Shown here: piece by piece, positions 36,694 to 47,698 of the stretch
How positions within the stretch are numbered: position 1 is the first letter of the stretch
Layout of the letters: each line of letters begins with the position of its first letter
Source: Nemopilema nomurai
Lineage: Eukaryota; Cnidaria; Scyphozoa; Rhizostomeae; Rhizostomatidae
Assembly: GCA_003864495.1 (NCBI GenBank)
Contig: ML133494.1
Span: forward strand, 145,822-209,821
DNA: 64,000 bases
Direction of reading: 5' to 3'
Position numbers and translations under genes: made by a program
The notes under the pieces: model-generated
The model's database searches: none
What the model was told of the DNA's origin: nothing
What the model saw: only the letters and a program-made list of their open reading frames with translations

Positions 36694-38509
36694 CAACGAC
36701 AGAGTACCGCGTCCTTTGATAAACAGGCAAATAGTATAGCCATACCAGTTGGTAACTTCCAGTTTGATCAATGAAGAGCAGCCTTTCCAAGTTTGCAGAA
36801 TTCCTGAAAAGAAAAGCATTCACTGTTTCGATCTCATGATTTCATGGTTTCTAAATCGTTTTACTACTTCTTTAATCAGTAACTCCCGCAAACGTATTGT
36901 ATTTTAAACGTATAAAAGTATTGTTTCTTCTTTTAATATTCTATTTGAATTTTGATAAGCTTGTGAACCGGATTGGGTTACCCTTTTGATATCCAACATA
37001 GACCTTACATACATCTCATGCACTGAACGAAAGAAGAGTCAGTTCCCCTGCACAAATAATCTTGTAGCTATTGATGGTTTTCATTGTGGGCGAACTGTAC
37101 AGGTCGATAGGTGAAACAGCATTTTTGATTTCTAATAAAATTCATTGAAAGAACATCCGCAATTTGAACTCCCAGCGAATTATTCAGAGCTCAGTCATAT
37201 GAAAACGTTGCCATCTGGAGTTAGCTATGGCCCTTTCGGTGGTTCAATAATATAAAAGAACAACTTGGCAACAAAATTAAACAGAAATTGCCGTTTATGA
37301 TGGTAGAGCAAATTATGAATGCTTGAGAATGACGTCAAAAAACACAAACATGAAAAGCGTAGATTTTTTCATCTGAAGCAGACATTTTTAGACCAAGAAA
37401 GAAGACTTCGTTTAACCGTTGCAGTCAAAACTGTGAAAACTATTGACGTGGCATTTATAACTGTCAAACGCTCCTTCGCAATGGCACCCCAAGACAGGTC
37501 TTGACGTCATTTGAAAGATCTTAATGTTATTTGTCTGTGCTATGTTAGATTTGGTGAGAGGAAAATGGCAAAGCTATTCTGCAGGATAACAGAAAAAGAA
37601 AGGATAGATCAATAGTGCTTTTGGAGCAGGGGCGTGCCGAACTAGGGGGTGAAGGGGGAGGGCTGTCACACGGTAATTTTTTGCCTGTCGATAAAAGTTG
37701 AAACAACCGCCTGTTGGTATTCGGGGAAGAATTACATTTGAACTTTTGTTATATCCAGCTTAGACACAAAGGAACCCATACGGTACTAGAGTGTAAAATT
37801 TGTGCGCTATTATTGATTATCTTTAACCAAGCCTGTCGGTAAATTTATCATGTTACACCTCCATGCTGGTAGTGTCAAACGTAATGGTGACCCTTTACAG
37901 TTATAGGTCGCAGAAGGATGCGTGCCGTTTAAGAAGAGATGTCTCCTGGTCGCATACAACATCTTAGTTGCTTCCTTTCCTAGGAGCTATCCTTTCATAT
38001 AAATCATAGGTTGATCTATAGATAGGTTGAGGATACAGGAAAAAGCCAAGTTGAAAATATGAATGAATTATAAAGCATACCGGTGTTCATGTGGACACGT
38101 CTTATGTGTATTTGAATAAAAGAGTAACGAAAGAGTATTCGCCAAATTAAAGGATTCCTAGTCTTAATTAGTGTTCACCAACGTGGGAATAACTGCAAAC
38201 TGAAATTGATTATAATCCAAGTAGAAAGAATCACTTCCAACAAGAACGACTATCACGACCACCACTTTGAATGGAAATCAAATTTCGTTTGAATTATGTA
38301 TAAAATTTCACAAAATTTGGTATTTTTTCATTGTTGCTTACCTCTGTTTAAAGACTCTTCTTTAACAATATAAATATCAGAAACTTGCATGTCAAAAGAA
38401 CCTACTGATAACATCACATCTCTTGGCAAATAAGCTACGGTTGAAGCTAATTTTCTAAACTCCATCATGGTAACTAGCATTTCTAAATTATATGGTTGCA
38501 AAGGAATTC
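36694..38509 (-). CDS. two possible exons of an unidentified gene
   Basis: On the minus strand, an exon at 38342-38509 has a strong acceptor (TTCTTTCAG) and donor (AGAG/GTAAGC), is 168 bases, and is open only in phase 1 (includes EFRKLASTVAYLPRDVML and SFDMQVSDIYIVKEE). A second at 36694-36803 (acceptor TTTTCTTTTCAG, donor GTTG/GTGAGT) joins in the same phase and reads TWKGCSSLIKLEVTNWYGYT. I do not recognise the product. A further upstream segment at about 38785-38934 (includes EPKCLNSCFNNVYWKLF, donor ATG/GTAAGG) is protein-like, but its end phase does not match directly, so an exon may be missing or the gene may be broken. No start or end was found. Confidence 0.3.
36810..38341. other. possible intron, otherwise empty
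   Basis: Lies between the two candidate minus-strand exons. At 37626-37680 a G-rich stretch (GGGGCGTGCCGAACTAGG) resembles the degenerate repeat seen near 5735. No other feature. Confidence 0.3.
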
Positions 38510-39010
38510 CTGAAAGAATATAAAAATGTGTCGATTCGAAAAATTCTTTATTACATCAGGTGTATTCAACAGGAAATCATTTGAGCCCCATACGGCCCAC
38601 AATAGGAACTTATAGGTATTGCTTGAAGATGATGTTTATTGAAAAAATCCTTTCACTCTAAAACTTACCCATGCAATGATCTTCGTTCTTGATATGCACT
38701 GTTCTAACTTAAAAGTAAGTATTTTTTGTCTTATAACAACGCAGATTGCTTCATAGAGTGATCTAGTGCTTGAGGGAGATTTCCTTACCATTGTATACCT
38801 GTCTGTTTTGAAAAGCTTCCAATAAACGTTGTTAAAACAGCTATTTAAACACTTTGGCTCGAACGAGATTTTTTCAAGTAGCTTTTGAGGTATTACATCG
38901 TTTTCTACCATTTTAGTATAACTGTGCAAACAACCTGTAATGCTTGGAATGACATCCGTGCTTCTGTTTTGATAGACCAAGTATTTGTTGACAGTGAAAA
39001 ACCCTCGGTG

Positions 39011-39270
39011 TATTGTATTGTATTGTATTGTATTTATTTCTACCTAGCTTTTGAAGGTAGTTTTAGGACACTGAGAAGCTTAAGCTTATCGAGCAGTGTC
39101 CTGGTCCTTCCTCTCGATGTGACCACACCTCGTGGTTCCTTATGCCTGGAACTACAGAGAGCTGGCAACTCTCCTCACTCTGTGTGCAATTTTGGTCACG
39201 CCAGGGACTCGAACCACAGACCCTTGGGTCCGTAAGTCAGCGCCTCTAACCACTGAGCCATCCTCGCACG
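39011..39270 (-). mobile_element. tRNA-derived SINE, copy 1
   Basis: Read on the minus strand, the head GGATGGCTCAGTGG (A box) and GGTTCGAGTCCC (B box) are those of an RNA polymerase III tRNA promoter. A body follows with CCAGGACACTGCTCGATAAG, then a tail GTAGAAATAAATACAATACA with a run of TATTG units on the plus strand. It matches copies at 46651 and 59452. Confidence 0.85.
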
Positions 39271-40960
39271 GTGTAGTTTATGATGCGTTCCTATGCCAAA
39301 TGTTTTCAGTGCCCTTATTGCCTGTGTGCAGATTCTAAAAATGTCCTACGCGATATAGTAGTGTCTGCACAACGAAATCAATAAGCTTGCCCTGCCTCCC
39401 TTCCATTTGATGAGGCGAGATACAATACAAATACAATAAAGACTCCAAGAAGCCAATCAAATCACATGCCAACAATAATATGATTCGGTTGTTCTTTATA
39501 AAGAGGCCAGACAAGAAACATCAACGTTTTTGTCACTTGTGTTCTTACGTCACTGAGTCTAATGCTTGTTACCATTTCTAGCTTTATGGTCTCAGTACGT
39601 GCCAACTTCTAGGCCTACTGGTTGCGTTTTGTTGACAGAAAGCAAGAAAGTGAATGGTGTAGGTTGGCCAAAAGAAACAACATGGTGTTTCTATGGAACC
39701 AAGAGCATCGCAGCCCTAATTTATAGAAGAGCGCATTGTGGTACTTCTCTTAGCCGTAACAATGCATGTAATGAGAGCGAATACGTAATCAAAGATACCA
39801 TGAATCGAAGTACGTAAGAGACATTCAAAATTAACTCAAAACAAGACTAGATTCATAACACGGGCTGGAGAAGAATCGCCAAGTTTGCAACCATCATTTC
39901 AGCTGTTTTTCACCTAATGTATAAAAGCCCTTGATACCCTACGGCAAGTCCTGCTTTAATGAAAATATTGAACTTTATGCTAATTGCCAATAAGTATGGG
40001 GTGTCTAAAGGCGATTAACGAGGACTTAGGACCCTATTACGGGAATTCTTGATATCTGAAGAACACAACTGGAATGGTGAATACACATAAAACTGAGATC
40101 AAGTTGAGACTAAATGAGATTAATCTCAGCACAACTGGAATGGTGAATACACATAAAATTGAGATTAAGTTGAGACTAAATGAGATTAATCTCAGTAGTC
40201 AACTAAAGCTGAGATTAACGATGTAATGTCCAGACCCAATTGGTATGATTTTTTTTCCAGGAAATTTGCTACCATGATCAGTAAATTATTTGAAATACGC
40301 CAACTCGTAAAAATCCAGAAAATCTAAGCTACTGGCATGAATCGATGCAAAGACATCATTACTAATCCAGAATTTACTCTCACTTTTGTATGAATTACTT
40401 TTTAAATTAAAGTGGCGAGAATAGTCTTCTTTAAATACTTAAACTTGGAAACCTCTGGTACGAAATGTTACTTGCAAAAACAATAAAAATGTCCGACTAT
40501 CTGGACTTTCCGTAAAATGAAGATGGTTAAATTTGAAGCAAACAATATTTTAAGTACATTGTCAATACTGCTTTCAGTGATGTTAAAAGAGCACAACTAA
40601 CAAAGGACGCTAGCGTTTACCAAACTTATCCTCTTCAACAGAACTTGCAGTTCAATAGAAATAAAAGTTGTTATCGATTCAAAGAAATCGTGATGTTGGA
40701 AAAGAAGCTTTCAAAACTCCTATTAAAGAAAATAGAAAAATCACTTCTAAACAGAGGATCAACAAACAAAACAAAATGAAGAATTATTGTACAACCAAAT
40801 ATAATAAAACTGGTTTTTTAAGAAAAGTATAGTGGCGAAAGAGTCTATGTTTACTAGTAACATACATCACAAGAGTTGATAAATCAAACTTAGCAACAAC
40901 CACAACATTAATAACTCTCAAAAACCCAATTATGGTATCGAGGTATTTCTTTAAAACTAG
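39271..40960. other. non-coding stretch upstream of Ch4
   Basis: No gene is recognised. An open segment at about 39581-39813 with CT-rich acceptor wording (CATTTCTAG) is cysteine-containing but unlike any family I know. Otherwise it is AT-rich. Confidence 0.3.
40064..40197 (+). repeat. 66-bp tandem duplication
   Basis: CACAACTGGAATGGTGAATA to GAGATTAATCTCAG occurs twice in a row, starting at 40064 and 40130. Each unit ends in the palindrome GAGATTAATCTC. Confidence 0.85.
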
Positions 40961-40967
40961 CATCGGT

Positions 40968-41160
40968 CGGTTTTACCATGCAAAGAACTTGATATATCAG
41001 GTATACAAATTTCCGATCACCCGTCTAGCAACTCTTTCTTTATATCCCCCTTCAAACAAGAAGCGACCACAAACAGTGCTTGGAACCCTGGTAGATAGTC
41101 AAATTGCAACCACAAGTAACAGCTCTTAAATAAGCTTGATTTTGGATGTATGTGTAAGAC
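40968..41160 (+). promoter_or_regulatory. shared upstream region of Ch4
   Basis: About 190 bases upstream of the Ch4 ATG are almost identical to the region upstream of Ch6 (49100-49291 on the other strand). Identity starts abruptly at about ACCATGCAAAGAAC. TTTATAT at about 41040 and TTAAATAA near 41127 could serve as TATA-like boxes. The duplicated block therefore includes the likely core promoter. Confidence 0.4.
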
Positions 41161-42537
41161 ATGAATACCTCAATCATGGAACTCAAAGAGTCCGCTGCCA
41201 ACATGTCGATGCATGGATTTGGAAGAGTGTTCATCAGCAAATCCAAGAAGATGAAATTCATTTGGCTGCTGATAATGCTCTTCAATGTTCTCAGCTTCAA
41301 CATCGCCCTGGTTACGTTATTCAAGCAATTCTTCAGAAAGGATTACATAACCAAACGAGAAACCGTAATTGCATCGGAAATACAATTTCCTGGCATCACA
41401 ATTTGTGGAAATGCTATTAGCAAATACAAGTTTGCAAGATTCTTAAAGATGTCCAACAAAACACTTGAAGCAGATGTTAGTTTGCATGACGATCAATTTT
41501 TGCGCATGGAGGGCACCTTACAGATGTTGGGAACAGTGGAAAACCTTCGTAAAGTCTCACCCGACTCGGAGAATCTCTTCATAAATAGCATACCAGGAAC
41601 CTGTTCTTTTGGATACACAACTGAATGCAAGTTCAGGAAAGTAATAGTTCCATACAAGGGTGTATGCTATAAGTTTAATATGGACGGAAGATATTTTCAA
41701 AAACAGTCTGGTTACCTTAACGGACTATCGCTGATATTGTTTCTCAATACATCTGATAGTCTATCGCTGTCTGATAACACAGGCGACTCGGTTCTTTTGT
41801 CTATAAAACAGTTTAAGGAAACCGTCATTCTAGACACTGGCTTCATTTTTGCATCGGTTGGGCAATTGACGCAGATCGAAATAAGCAAAACCGAGATCAA
41901 ACGTCTTAAAAGTCCATTTTCTTCAAATTGTACCGACGGGAAAAGTGTTTCTTTCTGGGGAAACGGCACTTACACGCTAGGTAACTGTCAGCATTACTGT
42001 GCTGCGAAAATTGCGCTTGAAACGTGTGATGATTTAGACTTCTACCAAAGCATGCTTTTCCACGAAGACAAGAGAATGTCCGCGAAAAACGTTAGTGAAA
42101 CAGTAAAATGCATCGGTAGAATTTACGGTTCACTTATAAAAACGAACTTTGAGCCGTGCCACTGTCAGCTACCATGCACTGAGACAAAGTTCCACAAGGT
42201 CCTTTCCAGTTCAAAATGGCCACCCAAAAATGAGCTCCCAATGTACAGGGCTTTGGTAAGCAAAGAACTGGGCCTGAACTACAGCGAAGTGACAGAGGAA
42301 TTCATCAGAGACAACCTCCTCCGGGTGAATGTTTACTTTGGCGATATGACTTACGAAAGACTGAGTGAAATTGAAGAATTTACGGCTGTGAAGCTGATAA
42401 GCGATATTGGTGGACAGATGGGGATATGGATTGGAGCTTCAGTCTTCTCGCTTGCGGAAGTATTATTTTTGTTTGGACAGTTCATCCAGGCTCTTTTCAG
42501 CAGAAAAGCTGGGACTGTAAAAGATGATTCTGCGTAA
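41161..42537 (+). CDS. DEG/ENaC-family sodium channel subunit (Ch4)
   Basis: Single exon, 458 aa, ATG at 41161 (MNTSIMELKES; a second ATG at 41176 would also give the usual MELKES start). Residue map: HG 18-19, TM1 33-54, C82 (ITICG), finger pair C148/C156, C169 (GVCYK), C257, C276/C280, C289, C317, C333/C335/C339 (PCHCQLPC), SSKWPP, VYFGDMTYE, SDIGGQMGIWIGAS (GAS 425-427), TM2 to about 441, short tail. All family cysteines are present and the frame is clean. Near-identical to Ch6 on the opposite strand, except for two blocks (about 211-228 and 263-325) and the tail, which diverges after LFGQ. The ligand is unknown. Confidence 0.93.
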   Translation: MNTSIMELKESAANMSMHGFGRVFISKSKKMKFIWLLIMLFNVLSFNIALVTLFKQFFRKDYITKRETVIASEIQFPGITICGNAISKYKFARFLKMSNKTLEADVSLHDDQFLRMEGTLQMLGTVENLRKVSPDSENLFINSIPGTCSFGYTTECKFRKVIVPYKGVCYKFNMDGRYFQKQSGYLNGLSLILFLNTSDSLSLSDNTGDSVLLSIKQFKETVILDTGFIFASVGQLTQIEISKTEIKRLKSPFSSNCTDGKSVSFWGNGTYTLGNCQHYCAAKIALETCDDLDFYQSMLFHEDKRMSAKNVSETVKCIGRIYGSLIKTNFEPCHCQLPCTETKFHKVLSSSKWPPKNELPMYRALVSKELGLNYSEVTEEFIRDNLLRVNVYFGDMTYERLSEIEEFTAVKLISDIGGQMGIWIGASVFSLAEVLFLFGQFIQALFSRKAGTVKDDSA

Positions 42538-42540
42538 ATT

Positions 42541-43967
42541 ACATTTTAACAAATCTCTATAGCTGACAAAGCCTCCACCTTAATATTGTTTAATCCATAA
42601 TCGAAGACTGAATTGATAAAAATTAATTCCAACAGATATTTAATTCTTTCTTTACACAAAGTTTTTTAATGGGCATATTAAGAGTGAAACTTGGAAGAGA
42701 GCATGAAGCGTTGGAAAGAGGGAATGAAGGAACAGGACTTATCAATTTGCAAGCAAGAAGTCTACCATGCTGATGGGTTGAGTGATTAATAAAAAGATAA
42801 TCAAAATCTCAACCGTGAAGTTGGCACCAATCAAACTGCCACTAAAAAGATTCCAATGGTTAAGGTTGCAAGGGTTAAGGTTGCGATAATCAAATGAATC
42901 TGAGGAAAATATTGGAAGCGGAGAGGGGTTCCTCATAAAAGCGGTTGAGAGATTGGAGAACAAATTATAGACATATTAGCAGGGAGGAGGGCCGCTTAAT
43001 AGGCATCTAAGATAATGTAAGAAAAAGGCGGGGAGAAGTCTATTGTGGAGTGTTGTCAATCGCATTTATTATCATTAGTGACCTTCAGTCATTATTGTCA
43101 TTATTGTCATGTACATTTTCAATACAATTGTTGTATCTTTATCTTTGTGTCTTCGTAGCCATTATCAACCTTATTTATTATTACTCTTGTCACTAGCCAC
43201 CAAAAACACTCGCTATCAACTCTGCATACCCTACTAGCTATCTTGATACGACCACAGCAGGTAACTTAATCATTCCTGTCTTCTCTTCTGCTTCACATTT
43301 TAACTGCTTCGTTTTTTAAAACCCTTTCTGCATTGCTCATACAGCCAAGGTTCAAAGAGTTAATGCCTGTTACCCTTTTGGTGCCTTTTACCTCCAGGGT
43401 ACTTTCACTCAAAATAATCTCCACCCGTATATGAAAGCACTTCCCTTTCTAAAAAGGATTAAGTGTTTAAGCACAAATAAGAGGGCGTGTTGTCCCTATT
43501 CTCATTCACACTGCGTTTGTCGTGTCTTTCGCAATCCAACCATCATTATAAAGATTCGATTATCACACTAGTAGCCCTTGTTCTTAATGTGAGGATTTCA
43601 ATGACAATAAACGCATCCAAATTTGAACAGTTGATTACGGGATGAGGCTGTCGACTTTTATGTGTTTGTTGAAATCGGATTAAGTTCCCTCAATCGCTTC
43701 TTCGTCAAGACATATGATCACACTGAGTAAACGCAACTCCCCTACTGGATCTCCAGTGCCAACTGCTTACAATTTTAAAGCTACTATTCAATTGCTGTCA
43801 AAGAAAAAATTACCGGTTATGACAAAAACAAAGCTAAAAGCTTATCCCTAGGATGAGAATGAAAAATGGCACGAAAACAAGAGGAAAATTGTGGAAGCAG
43901 AACAGAAATTTACTCAGTCGCTACAAAGACGAGAAATAAGTTCGTTATAGGCTATTAATAAGGAAAG
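42541..43967. other. intergenic stretch between Ch4 and Ch5
   Basis: No gene or clear repeat, apart from short duplicated words near 42860 (AAGGTTGCAAGGGTTAAGG). Confidence 0.4.
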
Positions 43968-45316
43968 ATGGAAGGAAAAACGGAGACAGATCTGAAGGAA
44001 TCCGCAGCTAACGTTACAATGCATGGATTTGGTAGATTGCTAATCACGAAATCCAAAACATCGAGATTCATTTGGATTGCGTTGATGCTTTTCTTCATAT
44101 CGTTGCTATTCGTATCGGTGGTACCAACTGTCAAGGGATACTTCGAGAGCCCTTCGCTTACAAAGCAGGAGACAATAATCGCTTCTAAGCTCCAATTTCC
44201 CGCTGTTACGGTTTGCGGGCCATCTCTCTACAAAACCAAAGTAAAAAAGTTTGCAGCGGAGAATAACATCAGTCTTCACACTTACCACGGGCGTATACTT
44301 AATCTTCTTGAAGTTCTGGTTCAAGCGCCTAGATTGGACGATTTTGCACCAGATGAAAAAGATGTCGTATATAGCGAGACCCCGGACATTGAGAGAATAT
44401 TCGTACCCTCGCGTGGTTACTGCTTCAAAGTGAATTCAAATGGGAGCTTCATTAGACGTCAATCTGGCCCCGATAACGCCCTCAATATAATTGTTTTTCT
44501 TAACGTCTCCGATGGCATTTCATTTTCCCAAATTCATACTGGTGATTCAGTGGAGGTGATTATTCAAGATCATAAACAATTTCCAACTCTGGATGCAGGA
44601 ACGGTCCTTGCTCCAGTTGGCCATTTGACACAAATCGAGATAAAGAAAACAGAGATTCGAAGATTGAAGCCTCCTTATCCATCTAAATGCACGAATGGGG
44701 AGAACATGGAGTTGCTTTTTAAAGGAGATTACACAGTCAGCAATTGTAGAATTTCCTGTTTGCTAAAAAGATCGGCTGAGAAATGCAAGTACCTGGATAT
44801 AATCGCAAATCATTTACTACCAAAAGAAAAGAGAGTTTTGAACATGAACGCACCAGAGCAAGCAAAATGCCCAGCAGATGTGGTAAAATTTTTCCATGAG
44901 ACGGATTTTGCTTCGTGCAATTGTGGATTACCGTGTGAAGAGATGAGATTTCAAAAATTTTCCTCGCAGTCAAAATGGCCATCCACAGAACATATGGATA
45001 GTTACAAGGAAATAGTTAGTCAGATTCTAGGAGTAGATGAGGAAAACGTACAGGATGAGTACGTTAGGAACAATCTCATCTCCATCAATGTCTATTTTGG
45101 CAACATGGAGTATGAGAGAATAACAGAGGCTCCAATGTACACACCAGAAAAGTTCATTGGAGAAATCGGAGGACAAATGGGATATGGATCGGTGCCTCGA
45201 TCTTCTCTTTGCTTGAAGTGTTCTATCTATTCACCCAACTTGTGCGTGTCGCTTGGAGAAAAACGAAAATAAAGAATGCGAATCCAGAAGAAGGCGTTGA
45301 ATCTAATAGACAGTGA
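43968..45316 (+). pseudogene. DEG/ENaC channel gene with a pore frameshift (Ch5)
   Basis: ATG at 43968 (MEGKTETDLKES). The frame is family-like through HG, TM1, VTVCG, GYCFK, YPSKC, NCRISC, SCNCGLPC, QSKWPS and VYFGNMEYE. After GEIGGQMG one base is missing from the G run at 45179-45181 (ATGGGATATGG where the paralogues have ATGGGGATATGG), so the GAS filter and TM2 are read out of frame and translation ends at 45272. The frame that would encode TM2 stays open past that point and ends with TGA at 45314-45316, so the lesion is single and recent, or a sequencing error in a homopolymer. As read, the 434-aa product has no pore. It lacks the finger cysteine pair, like Ch7 and Ch1. Its closest relative here appears to be Ch7. 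Confidence 0.85.
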
Positions 45317-45497
45317 TTAATGTCTAATGATCAATGATTAAAATATAGTAATTCCTTTATGATTAATGTTTCATGATAAATGATTAAAAAACAGGGATTT
45401 CTCTATGGTTAATGTTTAATGATCAATGATTAAAATCAGTGGTTTCTCTGTGATTAATGTTTAATGATTAATGATTAGTAACAGTGATTCCTCTATC
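45315..45497 (+). repeat. 46-bp tandem repeat at the 3' end of Ch5
   Basis: Four imperfect units starting GATTAATGTTTAATGATCAA at about 45315, 45361, 45408 and 45452. The first unit overlaps the TGA that ends the original Ch5 frame. Confidence 0.8.
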
Positions 45498-45499
45498 AC

Positions 45500-46650
45500 A
45501 AAATCGCTGTTCGGGATTTATTTGCTGCCGTGTTTATAGGTCTGATTATTACATTAAATAAAGCTAGAAGGAAAGTTTACTTCAATGTGACAGGATTTCT
45601 TCAAATAAAGACAAGATGTGACAAGAATTCTTCAAATGAAGTCAAGATGTTACAGGACTTATACAAATGGAGTCACAGAAGACAAACATAGCTCTATGTA
45701 TTGTATTTCAAATCACTGAGAGTATCAACTGCATAAAATGGCTGCCTAAATTTGCTACCAAGCAGTAATCATAACATATATATTAAGACTTATTCTCTTT
45801 AATATCATGGAAAAAACATCATTTCTTAGTCTTCATGTACACCAGTTGATTAGATTTGCATAAATTTGAACTTCTCCTTTGCCATTGTACTAAATTTCAG
45901 TTATTGAGGAATTCAAACTTTCTAGAGAATTCTAGAGAATTTTTGTGACAAATGCTAGAAAAAGCTTTGAAAGGACAATTTTCGACTAATTTTTTTCGTT
46001 TATCAACGTCTTCCCTTCCTTTAATTAGTAAAGCTTTAAGGATGAAGATTTCAAAATCTTTGAAAAATCTATATGCTCATATTTGAGCCGATTTGTTCGG
46101 TGAAACAGGTAAAAGACTAATTCAGCAAAACTCTCATCGAAATTGCGAAAATTCCAGCCAGCAAAAAGCATATTGGGACGCCGGAAGAGAGATATTCTGC
46201 TTTTCATCCTCTAGAGAAGCATTGGTCATTAGTCAGCCAATAAACCTCTTTGTTACTAACAGCGTTTAATAACTTTTCGTAGTAAGCATGGTTATAAAAT
46301 CAAATAGTCCATTCATGCTTTCGTAAGTACCGAAGTAAACAGGTAAGCAATTTGTGGTAAGCGCAAAAATGGGATGAGACTGGAGGTGTCAATGCGATAG
46401 AATGGACCGAACAATTGATCAGGGTCCTTTTCGAAAAAATTCAAGCAAATCGATTTTCTGGCATGGTTCTTTACCAAAAACCAGCTCGTGTAAAGACCTG
46501 TTCATTCTGAAAAATACTTTAATCAGGTAACAGGTTCGACAGACCAATTGCACAGAGATTTGATAACTATATAGGGCTTGATAAAGAATATGAGTGATAG
46601 AACATGAGACGTGATCTTTAACATTCGTTAGATTACGAAGGAGTTTATCA
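45500..46650. other. non-coding stretch
   Basis: No gene. At 45595-45675 a short unit (CAGGATTTCTTCAAATAAAG / AGACAAGATGTGACAAG) repeats about three times imperfectly. Confidence 0.4.
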
Positions 46651-46895
46651 GGTGCCAGGATGGCTCAGTGGTTAGAAGCGCTGGCTACGGACCCAAGAGT
46701 CCGTGGTTCGAGTCCCTGTGATGACAAAACTTGCACGCAGAATGAGGAAAGTCACCAGCTCTCTGTAATTCCAGGCATAAGAAATCACAAGGTGTGGTCA
46801 CATCGAGAGGAAGGACCAGGACACTGCTCGATAAGCTTAAGCTCCTCAGTGTCCTAAAAACTACCTTCGGATGCTAGGTAGAAATAAATACAAAA
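46651..46895 (+). mobile_element. tRNA-derived SINE, copy 2
   Basis: Plus-strand copy. The head GCCAGGATGGCTCAGTGGTT has the A box and GTGGTTCGAGTCCC the B box. The body includes GGACACTGCTCGATAAGC and the tail GGTAGAAATAAATACAAAAA. The head could be mistaken for a tRNA gene, but acceptor-stem pairing is lost and the unit runs on into the SINE body. Confidence 0.87.
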
Positions 46896-47159
46896 AGGAA
46901 ATTGCATGCTACATGATTGCAGACGATTTTTTTAAGTGAAATGAATTGACCAAATTTGTGCAAAGGATTAGTGCACAAACAAGGGACAATCTTTAGAGAT
47001 ATAGAATAAAATTTGCCAGCTATTGAAGGTTTAAAGGACGGATCTTCATTTTCTAAGCTTACATTCCGTGGTCTTTGGTACTTTGTAACCAAAACGATTG
47101 CTATACAAACATCACTCATAGAATTGGAAGTCGCATACAATATTACTACTGACATACAG

Positions 47160-47545
47160 CTGATAATATTGCAGCAATTATTTCTGAAATATCTCAAATA
47201 TATTACAGCATATTACTGTAACTGGTATTACAACACTGACAATAAATTTAACAACTGATATAAAGCTGATGCCATTATACTACTGACATGAATCTGGTAA
47301 TATTGCAGCAATCACTGCTGAAATATCCCAAATGTATTACAGCACATCACTGTGACTGGTATTACAATACTGACAATAAACTTAACAACTGATATAAAGC
47401 TGATACTATTATAATACTGGCAAGAAGCTGATAATATTGCAGCAATAATTGCTGAAAATATCCTAAATATATTACAGTATATCACTGTAACTGCTATTAC
47501 AGTACTGACGATAAACTTAACGACTGAAACTACATGATATTTCAG
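47160..47545 (+). repeat. 134-bp tandem repeat
   Basis: Nearly three units starting TTGCAGCAAT at 47169, 47303 and 47437, each with TATTACAGCA, GACAATAAA and GATATAAAGCTGAT. It lies just past the 3' end of Ch6. Confidence 0.85.
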
Positions 47546-47698
47546 CTCTACCGTGCAAACATTACCATACTACATTACCATTGCCCATACTTACTACCCG
47601 TGTAGTATAGTGAAGCCAGAATACCTATTAAAATTGCACGTAATAGCAATTCACACGTTATATCAATACAAAAACTGGCACTTAACAATCAATGGCTG

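Noticed and set aside
39581..39813. Cysteine-containing open segment with splice-like ends
   Set aside because: No family recognised, no ATG in frame, and no partner exon was found; kept only as a note.
46651..46725. Possible tRNA gene
   Set aside because: A and B boxes are present, but no acceptor stem closes and the sequence runs into a body shared by two other copies, so it is the head of a SINE.
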